Below are positions 1 through 7,934 of a stretch of DNA of 34,050 bases, one piece after another. A program made the position numbers and the translations under genes. This stretch comes from Bacteroidales bacterium (GTDB taxonomy: Bacteria; Bacteroidota; Bacteroidia; Bacteroidales; 4484-276), in contig JACZJL010000052.1 in assembly GCA_014860585.1 (NCBI GenBank), forward strand, positions 1-34,050, in the 5' to 3' direction. The notes under the pieces are model-generated. The model did no database searches. It was not told the DNA's origin and saw only the letters and a list, made by a program, of their open reading frames with translations. Position 1 is the first letter of the stretch, and each line of letters begins with the position of its first letter.

Positions 1-1
1 C

Positions 2-1975
2 TGGAAAGTAATTTCGGTCGGCGCTGGTGGGCAGGAAGTGGAGGCTTTTGATTCGAAAAATCCGTTGAAAGTCAGGAACCTGACTACGCTACCGTGTTCA
101 ATTGATGAAAATATGGTGCTGACTGCTGAAAGTTCACCATACCTGGTCAATTGTAATGTGACGGTTGAACCTGCGGCAACACTTACTATTGAAGAAGGAG
201 TTATCCTGCTTTTCGAGGCAGCCACCCATTTGAAGGTTGAAGGGGGATTTCAGGTTAACGGTTCAAAGCAAAACCCGGTTTATATTGAACCAGTTGCCAA
301 TAATGGCACTTTTGACAGCATTGTTTTTATGCAACCCCAACACGACATTCTAATCAATCATTTAATGATGACTGATGGAGTAATCCATGCCCAAAATGCA
401 AATGTGACATTAAACCATTGTGAATTGATCCTTCGGAATAAGGCGCTGGTTTATCAAAATGTGGCGTATGGTCATTATTATGGTAATGGAATTTTTACAA
501 ACAGCAGGCTGATCGGAAATCATACCGGACAGGGGCTGGAATATGGGTGGTGTGAATCAGTTATCATTGAAAACAGCCATTTTACAGATATTGATGACCC
601 GATGGAGTTCATATCAGTTTACAGCGGCTATGTGAAGAACAATATAGCCATTAACTCAAACGACGATGGCATTGACTTCAATAATTGTAAAAATATGGCC
701 ATTGAGGGAAACCAATTGTACAACTGTTCGGACAATGGGGTGACCATTGGGAATGAGTTTAACGGGCCATGTGAAAATATTCTAATCAAAAACAACCTGA
801 TCGTGAACTGTTCCATCGGCATCACTGTGAAGGACGGAAGCACTGCGGTCAGCTCAAGAAACACACTGTTTGGTAATCAAACGGGCATCAAACTTTGGGA
901 GAAAAACCCGGGGCTTGGAGGGGGACTTCTTGCTGTTGAGAATACCATCATTTCATCTACCGCAGGAATAGTGCTGGATATTGATGATATCTCCATCTGT
1001 AATCTTGTTTATACCTTATGTGATAGCGAACTTCTGGAAGGCGCCGGAAACCTCTTAGATGATCCAAAATTTCAATCAGCGACTTCATTTAACTTTCAAC
1101 TTCAACCCGATTCACCCTGTATTGATGCAGGAAACCCCGGCAGCCAGGCTGACTCCGATGGAACTGTAGCCGATATGGGGGCTTTTTTCTTTAACCAGGG
1201 AAGCTTTAACATTGTTTTCAACGAGATCAACTACAAGTCTTCGTCGGAATTTGATACCGGAGACTGGATTGAGTTGTACAATCCGGATTCCATACCTGCC
1301 AACATTTCGGGATGGGAATTCAAGGATGAAGATGACAATCATGTTTTCAACATCCCTTATGGAACTGTGATCCAGCCGGGAGGTTATCTGGTACTTTGCA
1401 ACAATTCGCAATTGTTTGAACAAAAGCACCCAGACCTTGACTGTTTTATTGGAGATTTTGAATTTGGACTCAGCACCAATGGGGAGCTACTCAGGCTTTT
1501 CAATAATACCGGAGAACTGATTGATCAGGTGAACTATGGCGCCGAATTGCCATGGCCCGAAGAGCCCAATGGACAGGGGCCAACCCTCGAACTGAAAAAC
1601 CCGTTCCTGGATAATTCGCTGCCTGAAAGCTGGTGTGCCTCATCCAGCTATGGTACACCGGGTGAGGTGAACAGTTGCACTGTTTACACTGTCGTTAATA
1701 ATGACCTTTTCCCAATCACAACAGCGGTCTTTCCTAATCCGGCAACTGGAAGAACTAATGTTAAAGTCAATCACCTTAAAGAAGGAGAATTAACCATCCA
1801 GGTTTTCAATTCAAAAGCCGAACAAATATTGAATACAAGAACAATGTTGCACGGAACCGGTGAATCCATGATTGAGATCAAATTACCTTCTGAAGCAGGT
1901 ATTTATTTGGTTCGTTATGCTTTTATCGGTGCAGCAGACAATTACACCGGGTCAGTTAAACTGCTCGTTTACTGA
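2..1975 (+). CDS. Secreted beta-helix / lamin-tail / T9SS-sorted protein, 5' end outside the window
   Basis: The reading frame is open from base 2 without a stop, so the gene almost certainly begins upstream; a GTG at 38 is the first possible start but probably internal. The visible part has three modules. From about residue 40 to 385 (counted from the GTG) it is rich in Asn/Gly turns and short hydrophobic strands, like right-handed parallel beta-helix proteins, and closes with the phrase DSPCIDAGNPG that often ends such domains. Residues 390-500 form a lamin-tail domain (FNEINY, DWIELYN, PGGYLVLC). Residues from about 565 are a type A T9SS C-terminal sorting domain (VFPNPATG, ending GIYLVRY then KLLVY). 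The product should cross the outer membrane by type IX secretion and be surface-attached or released. The N-terminal part is unseen; a CotH domain is possible, as in the gene at 18064. Substrate unknown. Confidence 0.85.
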   Translation, partial: WKVISVGAGGQEVEAFDSKNPLKVRNLTTLPCSIDENMVLTAESSPYLVNCNVTVEPAATLTIEEGVILLFEAATHLKVEGGFQVNGSKQNPVYIEPVANNGTFDSIVFMQPQHDILINHLMMTDGVIHAQNANVTLNHCELILRNKALVYQNVAYGHYYGNGIFTNSRLIGNHTGQGLEYGWCESVIIENSHFTDIDDPMEFISVYSGYVKNNIAINSNDDGIDFNNCKNMAIEGNQLYNCSDNGVTIGNEFNGPCENILIKNNLIVNCSIGITVKDGSTAVSSRNTLFGNQTGIKLWEKNPGLGGGLLAVENTIISSTAGIVLDIDDISICNLVYTLCDSELLEGAGNLLDDPKFQSATSFNFQLQPDSPCIDAGNPGSQADSDGTVADMGAFFFNQGSFNIVFNEINYKSSSEFDTGDWIELYNPDSIPANISGWEFKDEDDNHVFNIPYGTVIQPGGYLVLCNNSQLFEQKHPDLDCFIGDFEFGLSTNGELLRLFNNTGELIDQVNYGAELPWPEEPNGQGPTLELKNPFLDNSLPESWCASSSYGTPGEVNSCTVYTVVNNDLFPITTAVFPNPATGRTNVKVNHLKEGELTIQVFNSKAEQILNTRTMLHGTGESMIEIKLPSEAGIYLVRYAFIGAADNYTGSVKLLVY

Positions 1976-1988
1976 TCGATCAGGTAAA
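1968..1988. repeat. Near-perfect palindrome over a stop codon between convergent genes
   Basis: TTTAC-TGATC/GATCA-g-GTAAA forms ten base pairs with one bulged G and spans the TGA stop of the upstream gene, 25 bases from the stop of the convergent lipoprotein gene. It has no T-run, so it is at best a weak two-way transcription barrier. Confidence 0.3.
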
Positions 1989-2012
1989 ATTGACTCAACT
2001 TCTTCCGAACAA

Positions 2013-2657
2013 TCAAAACTTGATTTTGATCCCTGTTTTGGATTTCTTTTCCAGGATATCTGCAACATTTCCCCTGTATTTTACCGTATGCCCATCATGA
2101 AGCAAGGTTGCGTTCTTTACGGAAACACTTTTTGCAGAGCGTGGAAGGTTGATTTCATAAGTATAATTGATGAAGGATGGTAAGATTTCCTGACCTTCTT
2201 CCTCAAGTAGCATTTCTAATAAAGGTGTCATGTTCATTTTCCTGAATGATTTTGCTTTCACTTTGTAAACAGCAGGTTTGAAAAGCGTCTTTTGAAGCCC
2301 TGCAGCAGCATACAAAGCCCGGTTTAGTTGGCGCTGGTTATCGAAATCAAATGACAGTCGGACGCTTTCGTTCTTCTTATCTCTCATAACTTTTACGTTA
2401 TGGATTCCGTCGCTGACTGAAAGTAATCCTGCATACCCTTCAGCCACATCTTCAACATCATCAAGCACATCCACTTCACCACCAAATTTAATGAGTCCCA
2501 AGAGTAAATTCCCCTCGGATATAGATACCGACAAGCTGATACTTCCCGATCTGTCTTCGTTTACGTCAATTCGTTCCGTAATTTCGATGCAACCCTGCAT
2601 GAAAAACAAAGGTAAAGCGAGCAGAAAAATGTGAATTCTCTTTAACCGTAGGTTCAA
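2013..2657 (-). CDS. Lipoprotein of unknown function
   Basis: The 214-residue protein starts with a basic n-region, a hydrophobic stretch and a lipobox ending FFMQGC (Cys near residue 23), so it should be lipidated and exported. The mature part opens with ITERIDVNEDRSGS, the pattern of a short beta-strand followed by a charged turn that resembles LppM/DUF3153-type lipoproteins; this resemblance is from memory and weak. The rest alternates short strands with a basic helix-rich middle (residues about 110-160) and ends in a lysine-rich tail. It lies 75 bases downstream of the HD-domain gene on the same strand and may be the last gene of that operon. No catalytic motif is visible and I cannot assign a role. 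Confidence 0.75.
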   Translation of the reverse strand: MNLRLKRIHIFLLALPLFFMQGCIEITERIDVNEDRSGSISLSVSISEGNLLLGLIKFGGEVDVLDDVEDVAEGYAGLLSVSDGIHNVKVMRDKKNESVRLSFDFDNQRQLNRALYAAAGLQKTLFKPAVYKVKAKSFRKMNMTPLLEMLLEEEGQEILPSFINYTYEINLPRSAKSVSVKNATLLHDGHTVKYRGNVADILEKKSKTGIKIKF

Positions 2658-2732
2658 TAGAATTGTTTTTGATTTGAAGCCTTATAACGATCAGGCGGGT
2701 AAAACATTACAAAAAGGCTGAATTGTGGTTAG

Positions 2733-3296
2733 TCAGGCATTTTTTAAGAGGGAGGCAATCTTTACTATCTCTTCAAAACTCTCCAGGTTGTGTTTGTTGG
2801 TGGCGTAGTACAATTGCCTGGCAAACTCAATCTGATGATGGGTTTGGGGAAATCTGAGATACTCTGGCCTGAGGTCGTCATTGCTGATCCTGATCCGGTC
2901 CAGGGCGTCGGCATCCTTTAGCAGAGCTACCGTCTTGTAATCTGGATGGTCTTTACTGATCTCATTATGCACGGAATGATTTGTAACAGCCAGTTTTATC
3001 GTCTCCAGCCCATCCCGTGTAACGCCAATGGTGAGGAACAAATCGCTGAACAGGGGTAGTTTACGTTGTGCCGACCAGGCCCCATGCGCCTGGCAGAATC
3101 CATCATGTTTTCGTGCCATGTCGTGAATAAAGGCAGCACAAAACGCCTCCCTGATCTCATGATTCAGGCTGGCCAGTTTTCCAAGTTCCAGTACATGAAG
3201 CATCACCCTGTAAGTATGATTGATCCCGTGCAACAGGCTGGGGTGGTCGAAGTGATCGGCCCGGACACAAAATTTATTATAGTGGTGATCAAGCAT
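2733..3296 (-). CDS. HD-domain metal-dependent phosphohydrolase
   Basis: This 187-residue single-domain protein carries the HD superfamily metal ligands in order: His27 in HGINHTYRV, the His58-Asp59 pair in AAFIHDMARKHDG, His107/His110 in TNHSVH, and Asp128 in LKDADALDRIRI. The DADALDRIR motif is characteristic of small HD phosphohydrolases acting on nucleotides or other phosphoesters. No signal peptide or membrane segment is seen, so it should be cytoplasmic. It starts 14 bases after the stop of a small membrane protein gene and is co-directional with that gene, its paralogue and another HD-fold hydrolase, which suggests one transcript. The substrate cannot be told from sequence. Confidence 0.85.
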   Translation of the reverse strand: MLDHHYNKFCVRADHFDHPSLLHGINHTYRVMLHVLELGKLASLNHEIREAFCAAFIHDMARKHDGFCQAHGAWSAQRKLPLFSDLFLTIGVTRDGLETIKLAVTNHSVHNEISKDHPDYKTVALLKDADALDRIRISNDDLRPEYLRFPQTHHQIEFARQLYYATNKHNLESFEEIVKIASLLKNA

Positions 3297-3310
3297 CAGA
3301 AAGACTATTA

Positions 3311-3739
3311 TTATCTCATCATTTTTGTGTGCATCCCTATAATGACAATGACTGCAACCGCGATTGACATGTTGAGCGGGTCATACACCTTGAAAAAGAA
3401 AATCAGCACTGCAAGCATAATGGCCTGAGCGGATGCATAGAAATAAAACCCCATTTTTTTCATCAACCATAGCAAAATCAATCCAAAAAGGGAAATACTG
3501 AAGATAATCGCGCCGGAAAGTGTGATGGCAAGTGCTGTATAATCAGGGAGTAAAACCTGTTTAAAATATTGCTGTAAAACGTCCAGCACAATTTCCTTCG
3601 AAAATAACCCGACCACCATGACAATCAGCAGCAATACATTGTATGCAAAAGAGAAGATCAATAAAATTGACAGGCCCAGGGATCGTCGTTTATTCAGTTT
3701 CTCAACCGGCTTCATTTCAAGGTGATCTTGCTGTTCCAT
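3311..3739 (-). CDS. Small four-helix membrane protein (paralogue of the next gene upstream)
   Basis: The 142-residue protein has a charged N-terminal tail and four predicted membrane helices at about residues 20-46, 68-92, 97-116 and 122-138. The second and third helices are joined by LLWLMKKMGFYFYASAQ, which matches the motif LMWQLRKIGFHFYTASQ at the same place in the neighbouring gene, so the two are tandem paralogues that have diverged strongly elsewhere. The family seems common in Bacteroidota but I know of no function. It sits 15 bases downstream of its paralogue and 14 bases upstream of an HD hydrolase gene, so it is probably co-transcribed with both. Confidence 0.8.
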   Translation of the reverse strand: MEQQDHLEMKPVEKLNKRRSLGLSILLIFSFAYNVLLLIVMVVGLFSKEIVLDVLQQYFKQVLLPDYTALAITLSGAIIFSISLFGLILLWLMKKMGFYFYASAQAIMLAVLIFFFKVYDPLNMSIAVAVIVIIGMHTKMMR

Positions 3740-3754
3740 AGTAGTTTATTATAA

Positions 3755-4192
3755 CTAACTCATTAATTTCAGAAATCTTGAATAGAACAAAATGAAGATG
3801 GCAGTTATTGACGCTTCCAGCAATGGAAAAGGAAACCCTTTTATGTAAACGACAGGTAGCAGCACCAGCATGATCTGTGAAGCAGTATAAAAATGGAATC
3901 CTATTTTCCGGAGTTGCCACATCAGGCTTGCACCCACCAATGATAAAAAATAGAGGATAAAGCCGGTGAGAAAAAAATTCCTTCCTGCTGATGCAAAAAG
4001 CTCCATTCCAGGCACTATGCTGCCAAATTCTTTCATCAACGGGAGTGCCTCTTCATAAGAAAAGTAAATCATCAGGAAAGAAATGTTACTCATTCCGCTT
4101 CCTATGAAAGTAAGGATACAGAGTGCAGTGAGCCAGTTAGGGCGTGTCTGCTTACCGCTGGGTTGTCCGTTTTCACCTTTAAGTTCATTCAT
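3755..4192 (-). CDS. Small four-helix membrane protein (paralogue of the next gene downstream)
   Basis: This 145-residue protein has a hydrophilic N-terminal tail (Lys, Gly, Gln, Pro rich, about 18 residues) and four membrane helices near residues 20-45, 73-92, 98-116 and 124-141. The loop between helices two and three carries the motif LMWQLRKIGFHFYTASQ, shared with the adjacent paralogue. Its start codon overlaps the stop of the RelA/SpoT-like HD gene by four bases (ATGA type), which implies translational coupling. A possible role is a membrane partner or sensor for one of the flanking hydrolases; that is inference from gene order only. Confidence 0.82.
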   Translation of the reverse strand: MNELKGENGQPSGKQTRPNWLTALCILTFIGSGMSNISFLMIYFSYEEALPLMKEFGSIVPGMELFASAGRNFFLTGFILYFLSLVGASLMWQLRKIGFHFYTASQIMLVLLPVVYIKGFPFPLLEASITAIFILFYSRFLKLMS

Positions 4193-4755
4193 TGCCTTTC
4201 CATCCCTCTTTTGTAAGTTTCAAGGTAGAGTCTGCGCCGTTCTACGAGGTCTTTTACTTCGATGGCCATGAATTCGTTGACTTCCTGTGCCATGGGGTAA
4301 ATATATTTCATTGACTGGTCGAGATAGCTGGCCATTTTTTCTTCAATAATCACATCCAGATGCAGATCGGTAAGGTTGCTGATGCGATCAGCTACTTTAA
4401 GGATTTTGGCTTCCTTTGAGCCATCATTTAGAATTTTAATCAGGTAATCTTCTTTAGCTTCACCCGGCATTCTGGTCACTTCTTCCACGAGTTTAACAAC
4501 ACGTTTTCCATCTGTCAGCTCCATGATTTCCAATTTGTTGGTTTCCGGAATATCCTCAAACAGGTCATGTATAAGAGATGCTTTAAGCAGCACATGATCG
4601 GTGTAATGGTAATCTATCAGAATAGTGAAGGTGGCCATCATGTGCCTGAACTGGTTCCCCCCAACCTTTCGGGCTTTTCCTATCAGCGCTGTGGCCTTCT
4701 GAATGTAGGGCGCAACGATCAGTTGTATGAGTTCCTCTTTTTCTCTGTCTTCCAT
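4189..4755 (-). CDS. Small RelA/SpoT-like HD hydrolase (MESH1-type, possible (p)ppGpp hydrolase)
   Basis: The 188-residue protein has the complete metal-binding set of the RelA/SpoT hydrolase domain: His38 in FRHMM, His63-Asp64 followed by Glu67-Asp68 in IHDLFEDIP, and Asp123/Asn127 in KVADRISNL. Spacing between these motifs agrees closely with human/fly MESH1, and VVKLVEEVT also matches that family. No synthetase, TGS or ACT domain follows, so it belongs with small alarmone hydrolases. Known members remove the 3'-pyrophosphate of (p)ppGpp; MESH1 also acts on NADPH, so the substrate here is open. It is cytoplasmic by sequence. Its stop overlaps the start of a membrane protein gene, and it lies 62 bases after the hutH-like gene. 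Confidence 0.8.
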   Translation of the reverse strand: MEDREKEELIQLIVAPYIQKATALIGKARKVGGNQFRHMMATFTILIDYHYTDHVLLKASLIHDLFEDIPETNKLEIMELTDGKRVVKLVEEVTRMPGEAKEDYLIKILNDGSKEAKILKVADRISNLTDLHLDVIIEEKMASYLDQSMKYIYPMAQEVNEFMAIEVKDLVERRRLYLETYKRGMERQ

Positions 4756-4817
4756 TTGTGTATATGAATTAAGAATACTGACAACATTTGATCAATACGG
4801 AAACTGGCATCATGGTT

Positions 4818-6341
4818 TTACTCCAACGAACCAATAACTTTCTCAACCTCTTCAAGTATCTCGCATGATTTAACCAGCTTTTTCATGGCATTATGATCGT
4901 CATAAAGCGGACGGTCAACATCGAGAAACTCCACATGCCGGCGCACAACCTCTTTTGCCTTGGTTGTCCCCTTGCCAAAGTTATACTCCCTGAAATCGAG
5001 TGCCTGAGCGGCAGCCATGATTTCAATCCCAAGTATTCCATAAGCATTGTCGAGTATCTGGAAATTCTTAATGGCTGTGTTCATCCCCATGGACACGAAA
5101 TCTTCCTGATCGGCGGCAGCCGGAATAGATTGGATAGAAGCAGGGGCACTCAGGATGCGTTGTTCAACAATTTGCATATCTGCGGTGTACTGACTGAGCA
5201 TAAGACCGGAAAACATACCTGCTCCTTTGGTGAGGAAAGCGGGTAATCCCACACTCAGGGCCGGATTATTCAACCGGTTCATCCGCCGTTCTGACATCAC
5301 ACTAACCATCGTTATGGCTATCCCGGCCATATCCATTGGGAGCGAAACGGGTGAACCCTGGAAGTTGGCGCCCGTGAGCTGGAGGTTTTCCTCTGCGAAA
5401 AAGATCGGGTTATCGCCAACGCCGTTCAATTCGATCTCAACCTGAGAGCGGGCATAAGCCAATGCATCATGCGCTGCCCCGATCACCTGGGGGGTTGAGC
5501 GCATTGAATACGCATCCTGTACCTTACATTTCACCCTTTTTTCGGCCAGGTCGCCACCAGCAACCATTTTCCTGATGGCTTCTGCACTGCGAACCGCACC
5601 TTTGAAACCACGTACTTCGTGGAGTTTTGCTTCATAAGGTCTCATATTGGCTTTGAGTGCTTCCAGTGACATGGCAGCAGCTATTTCAGCTTGCTTGAGC
5701 CAACGGTTGGCGTCATAAAGAAAAATCGCACTCATGGCAGTCAACACATTTGAACCGTTGATTGTGCCCAGGCCATCACGTGCTTTTAGCCCGGGAACCG
5801 GAATTCCGGCTTTATCCATAGCCTCTTTTCCACTGTACAATTCCCCTTTAAAATAGGCACGCCCCTCACCCATCATCAGCAGTGCAATTTGCGACATGGG
5901 GGCAAGGTCTCCGCAGGCGCCAACCGATCCTTTATCACAAACCCAGGGGGTTACTCCCTTGTTAAGCATCTCAACCAAAGTCTGGGTGATTTCCGGACGT
6001 ATTCCGGAGTTGCCATGTGCATGGACATTGATACGCCCAAGCATGGCTCCGCGCACATACTCTTCGTGCAATGGCTCTCCAATGCCGGCGGCATGGTTGT
6101 AAATGAGGTACTTTTGGAAATCCTTTACCTGGTCGTCGGTGAGTACAACCTCCGAAAATTCGCCAATGCCGGTATTTACGCCATACATAATTTCGCCAGC
6201 AATGATTTTCTTTTCCAGCATCGCCCGGCACTTTTTTATCCGTTCGATGGCATCAGGGTGCAATTCAACCCTTTCATGATGTCGTGCAACGTTCACCACA
6301 TCTTCAATTTTCAGGTTTGATCCTGTAATAATAAGTGTCAT
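4818..6341 (-). CDS. hutH: Histidine ammonia-lyase family protein with an unusual Ala-Cys-Gly cofactor motif
   Basis: The 507-residue protein aligns over its full length with MIO-dependent aromatic amino acid ammonia-lyases. Recognisable active-site positions, which coincide with Pseudomonas putida HutH numbering, are Tyr53 (MYGVNTGIG), His83 (YNHAAGIG), INGSN near residue 195, QDAYSMRSTPQ, and QEDFVSMG near the C-terminal third. The family removes ammonia from histidine to give urocanate, or acts on Phe/Tyr in other subfamilies. Two departures stand out: the MIO precursor triad is Ala142-Cys143-Gly144 instead of Ala-Ser-Gly, and the usual HutH QEDH is QEDF. His83 favours histidine as substrate, the Phe is less typical, so specificity is uncertain. 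No hutU, hutI or formiminotransferase gene is in the window. It is the first gene of a possible six-gene minus-strand operon. The ATG at 6341 gives the usual family length. Confidence 0.88.
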   Translation of the reverse strand: MTLIITGSNLKIEDVVNVARHHERVELHPDAIERIKKCRAMLEKKIIAGEIMYGVNTGIGEFSEVVLTDDQVKDFQKYLIYNHAAGIGEPLHEEYVRGAMLGRINVHAHGNSGIRPEITQTLVEMLNKGVTPWVCDKGSVGACGDLAPMSQIALLMMGEGRAYFKGELYSGKEAMDKAGIPVPGLKARDGLGTINGSNVLTAMSAIFLYDANRWLKQAEIAAAMSLEALKANMRPYEAKLHEVRGFKGAVRSAEAIRKMVAGGDLAEKRVKCKVQDAYSMRSTPQVIGAAHDALAYARSQVEIELNGVGDNPIFFAEENLQLTGANFQGSPVSLPMDMAGIAITMVSVMSERRMNRLNNPALSVGLPAFLTKGAGMFSGLMLSQYTADMQIVEQRILSAPASIQSIPAAADQEDFVSMGMNTAIKNFQILDNAYGILGIEIMAAAQALDFREYNFGKGTTKAKEVVRRHVEFLDVDRPLYDDHNAMKKLVKSCEILEEVEKVIGSLE

Positions 6342-6395
6342 TTCGGTAAATATTTTTTGATTTTTGTTAGAAATTCATCAGGAATTTATGAACAT

Positions 6396-6423
6396 CAAAG
6401 GAACAAAATTTCCGGCAATCCAA
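6396..6423 (-). promoter_or_regulatory. Possible promoter of the hutH-like gene
   Basis: On the minus strand TTG (6421-6423), a 17-base spacer and TTCCTTTG (6396-6403) resemble the Bacteroidota TTTG / TAnnTTTG promoter, with one mismatch in the -7 element. It lies about 55 bases upstream of the start codon. Nothing else is recognisable from 6424 to 6634. Confidence 0.3.
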
Positions 6424-6634
6424 GTCAGGTATTTCTTCCGAAAATTCCCCAAACTTAGAGATTCTGATGATGAAAATATGCCAGATCACGCGTTAATCAG
6501 GCAAGGATAAAGCACTTAGGCAAACTCACGGTCAACCTTGCTGGGTTGAAATTTGGAATCATTTTAAAATGCAGGATAGCTATTTATCCGATGTTCGAAG
6601 AAATTGACTTATTATGTGTGTACAACTTCATGAA

Positions 6635-6990
6635 ATGAATTAAATATCATTGATTTTATTGTTTGCATTGCTTTTTTCAGCCTGCGAAAAACGCGGTGAA
6701 AAGCTGTTGAAATACCTTGCCACGGGGGCTGTACCGGAATTCACTCTTGCATTCAGGGACCCGACAGGAAATATATGAACAAAAACTGTACAACCCCAAA
6801 GCAGTCAGAACAAATGGGAGTACTCATTTTTAGCTGAGCAGGGTGATTTCATGTATGTTTCGGGGAACTATAAAGACATCAACTCAGCCCTAAAAGTGAT
6901 GATCATGTTAGATGGAAAGGTTTTTAACAGGTATCCACCAGGTACGACACCGTGAAATACATTGCCGTTTCGGGGACTATTCCTTATTAA
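6635..6990 (+). pseudogene. Decayed small lipoprotein gene with two stops and a frameshift
   Basis: From ATG 6635 one frame reads M-N-stop-ISLILLFALLFSACEKRG, a good lipoprotein signal peptide and lipobox, interrupted at codon 3 by TAA (AAA to TAA would repair it). The same frame continues EKLLKYLATGAVPEFTLAFR and on to GNI, meets a second stop (TGA 6776-6778), and continues in frame with WEYSFLAEQGDFMYVSG and MIMLDGKVFNR. Near 6930 the coding signal passes to another frame, giving YDTVKYIAVSGTIPY and a natural-looking TAA at 6988-6990. The intact protein would have been about 118 residues with a short extracytoplasmic beta-rich domain of unknown function. I infer a recent pseudogene because the frame is otherwise well preserved; sequencing error could explain one lesion but hardly all three. 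Confidence 0.65.
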
Positions 6991-7068
6991 CCTGTAAAAA
7001 TATTTATTGCTCCAACGTCGTTTTTCTCAGGTAATACGTTCCATTTAACCTCAAATTGTATTCAGCGA

Positions 7069-7920
7069 ATGACCCCGTCAAAGTCCAAAATTGGTTTATC
7101 GATTTTTACTGCATTTTTTACTTTCCTGCTATTTGTTTCTTGTTCCGACGATAAAGATCAACCAGAAGCGGAAACCGGTAGTATTGAATTCACATTTACA
7201 CATTACGTTGACAACGAGCCGCTGCAAATTGACACGATGAAATATGTCAATGCAGCAGGGAATCATTACCTGGTGAACGAAATTCAATATTTCATTTCAG
7301 ATGTAAAATTGCATAATAGCAATGGCAATTATCTTTTAATTGATGACTGGAACACCATCCATTACGTGGACACCGACTTGCCTGAGACCCATACCTGGAA
7401 GGTTTACGATCCAATAGCGACGGGTGATTACCAGAAAATTTCCTTTATTTTTGGTATTTCAGAAGAAAAAAATCAAAGCCTGATGTTTGTGAATCCACCT
7501 GAGCGGGACATGTTCTGGCCTGAGATTTTGGGCGGGGGCTACCATTATCTTAAACTCAACGGTAAGTGGATGGCTGCCAACCGGCAAGTATTGCCATTTA
7601 ATTTTCACCTCGGTATTGGCCAGATATACTCTGGTGGAGTCATTGTTCCCGATTCGATCACCGGTTTTATTCAAAACTATTTTGAGGTGGAACTGCCAAA
7701 CTCAGCCTTCAACATTGCTAAAGGTGAGTCACTGCAATTGGAGATCAGAATGAATGTGGCCAACTGGTTTCAACACCCGCACATCTACAATCATGACGAA
7801 TGGGGAGGTGACATTATGCAAAACCAGGCAGCCATGAAGATTGGGTGTGAGAATGGTAAACAGGATGTATTTTCGCTAATACTAAAATCTGATCTTGTTA
7901 TTAATCATAAAACAGATTGA
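7069..7920 (+). CDS. MbnP-family copper-associated lipoprotein
   Basis: The 283-residue protein starts with a signal peptide ending LLFVSC (Cys25), so it is a predicted lipoprotein. The mature part matches the MbnP family as I know it: a first strand SIEFTFTHYVDNEPL, then YLVNEIQYFISDV, a central DMFWPEILGGGYHYLKLNG region, and a C-terminal segment ANWFQHPHIYNHDEWGGD with clustered His and Asp. In the methanotroph system MbnP is a copper protein whose Trp is converted to kynurenine by the di-haem enzyme MbnH. The next gene, starting 14 bases downstream, encodes an MbnH-like enzyme, which supports the call. Candidate modified tryptophans include Trp150 and Trp167; the sequence alone does not show which. 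The ATG at 7069 gives a complete signal peptide. Confidence 0.85.
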   Translation: MTPSKSKIGLSIFTAFFTFLLFVSCSDDKDQPEAETGSIEFTFTHYVDNEPLQIDTMKYVNAAGNHYLVNEIQYFISDVKLHNSNGNYLLIDDWNTIHYVDTDLPETHTWKVYDPIATGDYQKISFIFGISEEKNQSLMFVNPPERDMFWPEILGGGYHYLKLNGKWMAANRQVLPFNFHLGIGQIYSGGVIVPDSITGFIQNYFEVELPNSAFNIAKGESLQLEIRMNVANWFQHPHIYNHDEWGGDIMQNQAAMKIGCENGKQDVFSLILKSDLVINHKTD

Positions 7921-7934
7921 ACCGAGGCTTAATT

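Noticed and set aside
1968-1988. Rho-independent terminator between the first two genes
   Set aside because: The palindrome is good but lacks a T-run on either strand, so it is listed only as a repeat.
5889-6320. Long opposite-strand frames inside the hutH-like gene
   Set aside because: These mirror the coding bias of a full-length, well-conserved lyase; the encoded sequences have no family features.
4818-6341. Calling the lyase a tyrosine or phenylalanine ammonia-lyase
   Set aside because: The position that is His-Leu in tyrosine or Phe-Leu in phenylalanine lyases is Asn-His here (residues 82-83), closer to histidine lyases; specificity is left open because of QEDF.
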